Shown here: positions 1 through 5,770 of the stretch, piece by piece
How positions within the stretch are numbered: position 1 is the first letter of the stretch
Layout: every line of letters begins with the position of its first letter
Assembly: GCA_016705245.1 (NCBI GenBank)
Contig: JADIYM010000033.1
Location: forward strand, 1 to 22,044
Length of the DNA: 22,044 bases
Source of the DNA: Blastocatellia bacterium
Lineage (GTDB): Bacteria > Acidobacteriota > Blastocatellia > UBA7656 > JADIYM01
Direction: 5' to 3'
Made by a program: the position numbers and the translations under genes
The notes under the pieces: generated by a model
What the model was told of the DNA's origin: nothing
What the model saw: the letters and a program-made list of their open reading frames with translations, nothing else
Database searches by the model: none

Positions 1-1199
1 ACAGCCAGTGGATGCGCCCCACGGTATCACCGCAATCGCAAGCCAACCGCTCAGGCCGCGGCTCCTTTGCCACCGCCGGGTGATGGTTGTCTGTCAGGAG
101 AATCGCGACCGTCCGGCATGGTGGATTCACTCGTCGCATACCATTCCTCCGAATGTCATTCGTTATCCAGCCAGGCCTAATCTATCTGCTGGGCATCGTC
201 AGTTGAGAAATCACGATATGCGCCTGGCCGGATTCGAACACTGACGATGTTGAATCCCACGGTAGTCACGTTTGGTCAGCGGCCGCCCGAATTGCGCAAA
301 CGCTCGCCCAGGCCTCCTTGCTGAAACCGCCTGGTTTGGTGACGACGCACTCGATAGCGGTTATCATCCAGCGACCTATTCGCAGGAGGGCTACCGATGT
401 GGGCACGGTGAGGTGCACCCAATGCGGTTTCGGGCAGTCAAGTCGGAACGACGATCTGCCGCCGACCACTGGGGTTTAGCGACGATGACATTACGCTTCG
501 AGATGCAACCAGTTGCACGAGACAGTTCCGCATTCTTCGGTGGCGCTCTGGGTCATAGTATTGCATTTCTGATGGCCTTCGGCGGGCTGTTGATCGTCGG
601 AGGCCGGGTACTCGTCTCAACCAGGCGGTACGACCGCGAGCGTCACCCGCAGAATGAAGTGCCGACCGAACGAGGTCCCCCGCCTGACATTTCGGACGCG
701 ATCGTCGCAAAGCAGTTCGAGTCGGCGGCCATCGCGGTCCGAACAAGCGATCGTCGAGAAACAACGCAAAGTTTTGAATGCGAACGAACCTGGAGCAATC
801 TTTGACGTCGACGCGGACGTGCGCGTTGATCCCGACCACGTACTCAGGAAGAGAAAGTCGGGCTGGTTCCAGTACAGCTGACCGCCGTGAAGAACGCGAG
901 CTATAGACCAGAATCATACGGGTGGTGGTGGACAAACTGCGCGGTGGTCCGATCTGGATCGACGAGATCGTCGCTGTCGAGCAGGCAGGTCAAGGCTGGC
1001 ACTTGGTGATTACTGTTGACGCGGAGACGCCGGATGGATCGGTCTCGTTCCATGAGAAGATTCGCGGAACCCATCATGGCGTCGGAACGATCTATTTGCC
1101 GTGACTTTCATGACTTCGATCAGACGCGTTGGTGTCGCAGCGTGGACATGCTGACGTTCGTCATCGACACCGGACGGCCCGATCGTGCAGATTGACGTC
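1..1199. other. Left flank with no confidently assigned gene
   Basis: No known protein family is recognisable here in any frame. Two stretches look mildly protein-like. From ATG 485 a plus-strand frame encodes a hydrophobic segment (GALGHSIAFLMAFGGLLIVG) followed by a charged tail; with one frameshift near 730 it could join a frame ending at 881 that contains FDVDADVRVDPDHVLRKRK. A second frame, 922-1104, reads as a 60-residue, charge-balanced peptide containing WIDEIVAVEQAGQGWHLVIT. Neighbouring genes carry many one-base shifts, so damaged small genes are possible here, but neither can be supported. No tRNA, rRNA or CRISPR structure was seen. Confidence 0.3.
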
Positions 1200-2557
1200 A
1201 TGCGCACGATCATCGAGCCCTTCGCGTCAAAGTCGTCGAAGCCCGTCCGCCTCCTCCCCCGAGGAGCGTGGGCGGCGCTCGTCGAGCCGGCTACAACTCT
1301 CAGCTGCACTCGCGCGACGTCATCATCGACCTGCTGACCGACTCGGCACGTCGGCGATGAGCGCCGAACAGTGGGGCCGCCATCATGCGCGGCGACGGGT
1401 CACGCCGGCAGCCCGAGCTTCGACCGCTTCGAAAGCGTCCGCGACATCTTCGGCTTCAAGCACATCATTCCGACGCACCAGGGCCGCGCCGCCAGCGCAT
1501 CCTCTTCTCGACGCTCTGCCACAAAGGCACGTCGTTCCCCAACAACACCACTTCGACACCACGCGCGCGAACCTCGAGTACGTCGGCGCCGAAGCCGTCG
1601 ACATCCCGTGCGCCGAAGGCCCGTCCTCGCCGAGCACCATCCGTTCAAGGGCAACATGGACCTCGACGCGCTCGAGGCGCTCATCGCCGCCACGGCGCCG
1701 GGCGGATTCCGCTCGTGATGATCACCATCACGAACAACTCGGGCGGAGGACAGCCGGTTTCGATGGCAAACGTCCGCGCGGTCAAGGCGATCTGCGCGAA
1801 ACACGGCATCCCGCTCTACATCGACGCCTGCCGCTTCGCCGAGAACGCGTGGTTCATCCGCGAGCGCGAGCCAGGCTACGCAGACCGCTCCGTGAAGTCG
1901 ATCGCGCAGGAGCTCTTCGCGCTCGCCGACGGCTGCACGATGTCGGCGAAGAAGGACGGTCTCGCGAACATCGGCGGGTTCCTCTGCACGAACGACGACA
2001 AGCTGGCCCGGCAGGAGAAGGACCTGCTCATCCTGACCGAGGGCTTCCCGACCTACGGCGGGCTCGCGGGACGCGACCTCGACGCGATCGCCGTCGGCCT
2101 GCAGGAAGCGCTGCACGAGGACTACCTCGCGTACCGCGCTGCGTCGACGGCGTACCTCGGCGACCACATCTCGAAGGCCGGCGTGCCGATCGTGCAGCCC
2201 CCGGGCGGCCACGCGATTTACGTCGACGCGGCGACGATGCTGCCGCACATTCCAAGGCTCGAGTATCCGGCGCAGGCGCTTTCGGTCGAGCTCTACCGCG
2301 AAGCGGGCATCCGGACGGTCGAGATCGGCTCGGTGATGTTTGCGCGCCACGACCCGATCACGGGTGTGGAGTTGCCGGCGCCGAACGAGCTGGTGCGGCT
2401 GGCGATCCCGCGCCGCGCCTATACCCAGAGCCACATCGACTACGTGATCGAGGCGATGCTCGCGGTGTTCGAGCGGCGGGACGCGATCCGGGGATTCAGG
2501 ATCGTCGAGCAGGCGCCGTTCCTGCGCCACTTCTCGGCGCGCTTCGAGCACTGCTGA
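1200..2557 (+). CDS. tnaA: Tryptophanase / tyrosine phenol-lyase family PLP enzyme, frameshifted N-terminal third
   Basis: This is a beta-eliminating lyase of the tryptophanase and tyrosine phenol-lyase family, PLP enzymes that split tryptophan to indole, or tyrosine to phenol, plus pyruvate and ammonia. The intact part (about 1718-2557) carries family hallmarks: VMITITNNSGGGQPVS, IDACRFAENAWF, the PLP-lysine motif TMSAKKDGLANIGGF, LTEGFPTYGGLAGRD, QPPGGHAIY, EIGSVMF and AIPRRAYTQSHIDYV. Upstream the same protein continues from ATG 1200 (MRTIIEPF) but jumps between frames. Pieces such as DVIIDLLTDS, FGFKHIIPTHQGRAA, FDTTRANLEYVGAEAVDIP and HPFKGNMDLDALEALIA appear in order, needing at least eight single-base corrections. 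The corrected length of about 450 residues matches the family (E. coli TnaA 471). Substrate choice cannot be decided. It is either a decaying pseudogene or an intact gene in error-rich sequence; the perfectly preserved C-terminal two thirds favour the latter. Confidence 0.85.
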
Positions 2558-2589
2558 GGGGTAGTGGGCCAGTCTCGATCAAGGTCCGA

Positions 2590-2696
2590 TTGCGTCTTTG
2601 CGTCTTCCTTTGCGCCTTTGCGCCTTTGCGAGAAACTCTTCAAGCCGTCGAAGAAGTTCTCGCAAAGGCGCAAAGGAACACAACGCAAAGACGCAA
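2590..2696. repeat. Palindromic interspersed repeat (TTGCGTCTTTGCG type)
   Basis: This is a long imperfect hairpin in the gap between the convergent tryptophanase and hemerythrin genes. The outer arms 2590-2603 and 2683-2696 are perfect 14-base inverted copies. The inner arms 2605-2634 and 2657-2678 also pair, except that the left one carries an extra tandem 8-base unit CCTTTGCG. The loop around 2635-2656 can form a further short stem (CTTC/GAAG). Short translations of such repeats (KGAKEHNAKTQRG) are familiar as spurious hypothetical proteins in many environmental bacteria. It may also act as a bidirectional terminator. Confidence 0.85.
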
Positions 2697-2721
2697 CGAG
2701 GGATCCCTGACCGTCCGATCC

Positions 2722-3292
2722 TTATGCCAGTCCACGCCTGGCGCGCATCTCCTGACCGACTGCAAGCAGCTCGCCCGGCGACAGAATGCGGGCGGCCTCG
2801 GGATAGACGATCTCGTTCTCCATCTGGATGTGCGGTCGGTAGATCCCGAGCATCTCACCCACCGTCAGCTCGAGCTCGTCGACGTCGATCTGCCCCGGCC
2901 CGGGTTCCGGCCCCGCGATGTCGATGAGCTCGTCGAATCGCGCGTGCACGACATCTAGGTCCTGATGCTGGCCCTCCAGCTCCTTCAGGGCGGCAAGCAG
3001 TCCGTTTTCCGAGTCAGACGCGAATCGGCGAAGCCGCGGGAAAAGCGAGGCCTCCTCGTCGGCCGTGTGCCGGACGGCGGGACCGCTGAAGTGCGAGCGG
3101 GCCGCCGCGATGATCGCCATCGCGAACGGAGTCGCCTCGCCGTCGTCGTACGCGAGCATTCTCACCGCACGTTCGAGCGACTCGAGTTGCAGCTCGATCT
3201 TCACGTGACAATGCACGAGAAGTCCCGAGCGGATCGAGAAGTCCGGGCGCGTGCGCCACTCTGGCCTGCGATGGCCGACCGATCTGTAACAT
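2722..3292 (-). CDS. Hemerythrin-like (HHE) domain protein, one frameshift near the N-terminus
   Basis: This is a small alpha-helical protein of the hemerythrin/HHE cation-binding family, which binds a di-iron site through His and Glu/Asp; relatives bind O2 or help repair nitrosatively damaged Fe-S centres. The motifs are visible in order: VHCHVKIELQLESL, RHTADEEASLFPRL, HQDLDVVHARFDEL and RPHIQMENEIVYPEA. The uninterrupted frame starts at 3216, but the real start is probably ATG 3292 (MLQIGRP), which overlaps the stop of the upstream minus-strand gene as TGATG, a translational-coupling arrangement. Joining the two frames needs one single-base correction at about 3215-3270; DPLG followed by LLVHCHVKIE restores the usual family N-terminus. 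Corrected length is about 190 residues, with no signal peptide, so it is likely cytoplasmic. Link to nitric oxide stress is inferred from the Rrf2 regulator and nitrate reductase nearby. Confidence 0.85.
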
Positions 3293-3833
3293 CAGACTTC
3301 TCCTGCTCGTGAATACCCGCCAGCTCCGGCGCTCGCTGTGCCGTGCGCTGCAACTGTGGCGCACGGCGCCGGAATCGACAACTCGTCGCGGTGCCCCATC
3401 CCGAGGCTGTTGTCGATGAAGTAGGCCCGCGTCGGGACGAACTGATAGACGCGCGACGCCGCGAACGCCTTGATGGCAGAGAGCAGGGGAAGCGAGTCGT
3501 CACCACCGGGAGGGAACTTCTCGAGGTACAGGCGCATGATGCGAGTCGCGGCCGCCGGAACGGTCGGTCCCGCTACGACGCCCTCCATCTGGATGCCCTG
3601 GACGACGCCAGGGCTGCGGTAGTCCTGCTGAATGGTGACCGCCGCGCGAGGGTCGCCTGCGAGGTTCAGCGAATGGCGCGCACCCGGTTTCGACAACCAC
3701 CAGAAATCGAGTCCGTCGTTGACATAGAACACCGTTGCCGACCAAGGACCATCCGGTCCGATCGTTTGCAACCGTCATCGTTCGGTGCTCGCGAAGATAG
3801 ACGCGGACGCGCGCCTCGAAGTGATTCGTTCAT
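3292..3833 (-). CDS. Pyridoxamine 5'-phosphate oxidase-like split-barrel protein, frameshifted near the 5' end
   Basis: This is a flavin-binding split-barrel (PNPOx-like) protein. The diagnostic N-terminal strand pattern TIGPDGPWSATVFYVNDG is followed by FWWLSKPGARHSLNLAGDPR, AAVTIQQDY and the typical near-C-terminal IDNSLGMGHRDEL. The continuous frame starts at 3771, inside the first beta strand. Upstream coding continues in other frames (EARVRVYLREHRTMTVA), and one shift at about 3768-3772 gives MTVATIGPDG. A second shift near 3815 allows a start at ATG 3833 (MNESL). Corrected length is about 180 residues. Members of this superfamily bind FMN, F420 or haem; which applies here cannot be told. 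It sits immediately upstream of the hemerythrin gene and overlaps it by one base, so the two form a small operon divergent from the Rrf2 gene. Confidence 0.75.
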
Positions 3834-3958
3834 GTATCTCGCCGTTCCTTCCGGGACCGCTCCAGGCACTCCGCCGGGTCCCTTGCCGCCACGACACCCT
3901 ACGGCGTGTTCAACGCCCCGTCAGTGACTCATGTCACGCGGGCGCGACAATCAGCCCA

Positions 3959-4077
3959 TTGCGCGAAGCGCCTTGGAGTGCGGCGTGAAGCGCCGCTTTG
4001 GATTGTCTCGATTGACCTCACTCTCGACGGGAATCCAAAGCGGCGATTCTCGCCGCTTTCCAAGGCGCTTCGCGCAA
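3959..4077. repeat. Large cruciform inverted repeat
   Basis: The outer arms 3959-3977 and 4059-4077 are perfect 19-base inverted copies (TTGCGCGAAGCGCCTTGGA). Inside, 3991-4004 and 4032-4045 are perfect 14-base inverted copies. Each half also contains its own small hairpin: CGGCG-N5-CGCCG at 3981-3995 and again at 4041-4055. The element can therefore fold as one long stem or as a branched cruciform. Short frames across it give KRRFTPHSKALRA-type peptides, often seen as spurious hypothetical proteins, which suggests an interspersed repeat family. One arm recurs at 19604-19622. Confidence 0.9.
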
Positions 4078-4081
4078 CTTT

Positions 4082-4097
4082 TGTGACGGCCATCACG
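4082..4097. promoter_or_regulatory. CRP/FNR-family-like operator candidate
   Basis: TGTGA-N6-TCACG is one base short of the symmetric TGTGA-N6-TCACA recognised by CRP-type regulators. It lies about 120 bases upstream of the Rrf2 start and immediately after the cruciform repeat. An overlapping TCAC...GTGA pair continues to about 4109. No regulator gene of the CRP/FNR family is in the window, so the assignment rests on sequence symmetry only. Confidence 0.35.
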
Positions 4098-4216
4098 TGC
4101 ACCATGTGACCGCTGAACATGCCGAACGTGACGCGACACCCGGAATCGGCTACTTTTCGAAGAACACCGTTGACACGCATTGGCACGTTCTGTACTTGTG
4201 CATCTAGAGGTCAACA

Positions 4217-4663
4217 ATGCTTTCCGCGACATGTGAATACGCCTTGAGAGCACTCGTCCTGCTTGCCCGGAAGCAGAGGGACGGCCGATGCTCGGCAGGG
4301 ACCTGGCGCGGGAGGCGGAAGTGCCTCGAACTATCTCTCGAAGATCCTCAACACGCTGAAGCGGGTGGGGATTCTCGAGGCGAGCCGAGGCACGCACGGG
4401 GATACAGGCTTCTCAAGACTCCTGAACAGATCCGGCTGATCGACGTGGTCGAGGTCTTCGACTCGCCGATGGCGAAGCCGACGTGCGTCCTCGGCAGCGG
4501 CCGGGAATGCGACGACGTGGCGCCCTGCTCGGCGCACGCGCACTGGCGTGACGTCCGGCGCGTCTACTTCGAGTTTCTCGAGTCGACGACACTCAGCTCC
4601 ATAGCCGATGCACCGTCAATCACCAAACCTGAAGACAAGGAAGTTGCGGATTCGCCGCGCTAA
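4217..4663 (+). CDS. Rrf2-family transcriptional regulator with a three-cysteine Fe-S type motif; three compensating frameshifts
   Basis: This is a winged-helix regulator of the Rrf2 family (NsrR, IscR, RirA). It starts MLSATCEYALRALVLLA, the classic Rrf2 N-terminus. It ends with LIDVVEVFDSP and a cysteine cluster, C-x7-C-x5-C (CVLGSGRECDDVAPC followed by SAH), like sites that hold a 2Fe-2S or 4Fe-4S cluster sensing NO, O2 or redox state. As given, the middle reads as nonsense. Three one-base deletions, at about 4285-4286, 4329-4330 and 4398-4401, repair it to PMLGRDLAREAEVPRNYLSK (the recognition helix), then ILNTLKRVGILEASRG and THGGYRLLK. Because three deletions cancel, the frame stays open. 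Each lies at a short run of identical bases, which suggests sequencing error. Corrected length is about 149 residues. It lies about 190 bases upstream of the nar-act operon and is a natural candidate to control it; NsrR-like identity is not proven. Confidence 0.88.
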   Translation: MLSATCEYALRALVLLARKQRDGRCSAGTWRGRRKCLELSLEDPQHAEAGGDSRGEPRHARGYRLLKTPEQIRLIDVVEVFDSPMAKPTCVLGSGRECDDVAPCSAHAHWRDVRRVYFEFLESTTLSSIADAPSITKPEDKEVADSPR

Positions 4664-4849
4664 GCGGCCGTTTCAGAAGTGACAGCTCGACGCTAGCCCA
4701 GCGGGTTTCCACCGGGCTCACACCTCAATCAAAGGGCATCGGTACCGGAGTCTACATCCGGCGTCGACGTCATCAGTGCTTCCAGCACCGGCGAGTTGCT
4801 CGGCCGGCAGGGGAGAGTGCGCCCGAACGTCTCGACGAGGATGCGAAAA
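4664..4849 (+). promoter_or_regulatory. Leader region of the nar-act operon
   Basis: These 186 bases between the Rrf2 gene and narC are the likely place for the operon's own promoter if it is not read through from the regulator gene. An imperfect hairpin, 4695-4704 pairing with 4709-4718 (8 of 10 pairs, loop GTTT), lies 30 bases after the Rrf2 stop. No run of T follows, so it is not a standard terminator. No full FNR box (TTGAT-N4-ATCAA) is present; only a half site (ATCAA) near 4728-4732. A GAGG at 4837-4840 serves as ribosome binding site for narC. Confidence 0.35.
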
Positions 4850-5770
4850 ATGATGAGCAAGTCGAATCCAGAACAACACTCGAATCCGGCAGGCAGGCCG
4901 ACGGAGCCGAGCCGGCGATCGAGGCGACTGCTGCAGTCGCTCCTCGTTGCGGCGATGCTGTTCGCCTTCCAGGTCTCAGCCAACGCCCAGGAAGCCCCGC
5001 AGTACTTCCGCCAGAACTGCATGAGCTGCCACACGATCGGCGGCGGCCGTCTGACCGGGCCCGATCTCAAGGACGTCTCGCAGCGCAAGGACCGCGTCTG
5101 GCTCGCCAGGTTCATGCTCGACCCGAAGGGCATGATCGCGAGCGGTGACCCCTACGCCGCGCAGCTCCAGCAGGAGGCCCGCGGGGTCGTCATGCCCACG
5201 GTCTCGGGCATGTCCAAGGAGCGCGCCGACGCTCTGCTCGACCTCATCGAGGCCGAATCGAAGCTCGAGAAGTCGCAGTTCATCGGCCTGCAGATTCCCG
5301 ACGGACCGTTCTCGGAAGCCGACATCGCCCTAGGTCGCGACATCTTCCTCGGGCGCGCCAGGCTCAAGAACGGTGGACCGTCGTGCGTCGGATGCCACAC
5401 GGCAATCGGCCTGCCCGGACTTGGCGGTGGCAGGCTCGGACCGGACCTGAGCAAGGTCTTTGAGAGGCTCGAGAGCCGCAAGACGCTGGGCTCGTGGCTG
5501 CTCGCGCCGCCGACCACGACGATGCAGCCCGTGTGGCGGGGCCATCCGCTCGAGGCCGAAGAGATCCTCCCGCTCGTCGCCTACTTCGAGGACGTCTCGC
5601 GCCGAGGCGGCGAAGACACATCGCCGGCGCGACTGAACTTCTTCCTGATCGGCCTCGCAGGAACGGTCGCCGCGCTCGTCGGCTTCGACCTGGCGTGGCG
5701 CAAGCGATTCCGGGCCGTGAGACGGCCGATGGTGCGGGCAGCAGCTCTGAAACGAGGTCAACTACGATGA
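4850..5770 (+). CDS. narC: Membrane-anchored diheme cytochrome c, NarC-like
   Basis: This is a periplasmic diheme c-type cytochrome tied to nitrate reductase. Counting from ATG 4850, residues 22-46 form a basic plus hydrophobic signal peptide ending ANA, with cleavage expected before QEAPQYF. Haem-binding motifs are CMSCH (57-61) and CVGCH (179-183), giving two cytochrome c domains with Met candidates in VVMPTVSGM and TTTMQPVW. Residues about 262-283 form a C-terminal membrane helix with a basic cytoplasmic end (WRKRFRAVRR). Start 4850 is chosen because AGG at 4838-4840 is nine bases upstream; 4841 and 4853 are alternatives. Its stop overlaps the narG start as ATGA. Thermus nitrate reductase operons likewise begin with a membrane-bound diheme cytochrome, NarC, that associates with NarGHI and shares electrons with other reductases. 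The same role here is inferred from order and architecture. Confidence 0.88.
   Translation: MMSKSNPEQHSNPAGRPTEPSRRSRRLLQSLLVAAMLFAFQVSANAQEAPQYFRQNCMSCHTIGGGRLTGPDLKDVSQRKDRVWLARFMLDPKGMIASGDPYAAQLQQEARGVVMPTVSGMSKERADALLDLIEAESKLEKSQFIGLQIPDGPFSEADIALGRDIFLGRARLKNGGPSCVGCHTAIGLPGLGGGRLGPDLSKVFERLESRKTLGSWLLAPPTTTMQPVWRGHPLEAEEILPLVAYFEDVSRRGGEDTSPARLNFFLIGLAGTVAALVGFDLAWRKRFRAVRRPMVRAAALKRGQLR

Larger units (their letters stand above)
3834..4216. promoter_or_regulatory. Divergent intergenic control region
   Basis: This 383-base gap separates the minus-strand flavoprotein/hemerythrin pair from the Rrf2 gene. It holds a TGTC-N10-GACA inverted repeat at 3932-3949, a large cruciform repeat at 3959-4077 and a CRP/FNR-like palindrome at 4082-4097. 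A possible -35 TTGACA lies at 4170-4175, about 17 bases before a weak -10 candidate near 4191-4198. A Shine-Dalgarno AGAGG at 4206-4210 precedes ATG 4217 by six bases. Short frames inside the region are artefacts of the repeat. Confidence 0.5.

Noticed and set aside
922..1104. 60-codon frame as a real gene (for example a gas-vesicle-like fragment)
   Set aside because: The resemblance is limited to a GQGWHLVITV-like stretch; no gas vesicle neighbours and no reliable family match.
2440..2927. Small frames in the palindromic repeat containing KGAKEHNAKTQRG-like peptides
   Set aside because: These come from repeat sequence read in either direction, not from genes.
3951..4397. Minus-strand frame through the cruciform repeat and the Rrf2 gene
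   Set aside because: It encodes the spurious KRRFTPHSKALRA-type peptide from repeat DNA and is antisense to a recognisable regulator.
4725..4735. FNR box upstream of narC
   Set aside because: Only the ATCAA half is present; no TTGAT partner at the right spacing.
5494..5766. Possible N-terminal extension of NarG upstream of ATG 5767
   Set aside because: The extension is an Arg-rich out-of-frame reading of narC; NarG homologues start at the MKPTNP position and ATG 5767 overlaps the narC stop.
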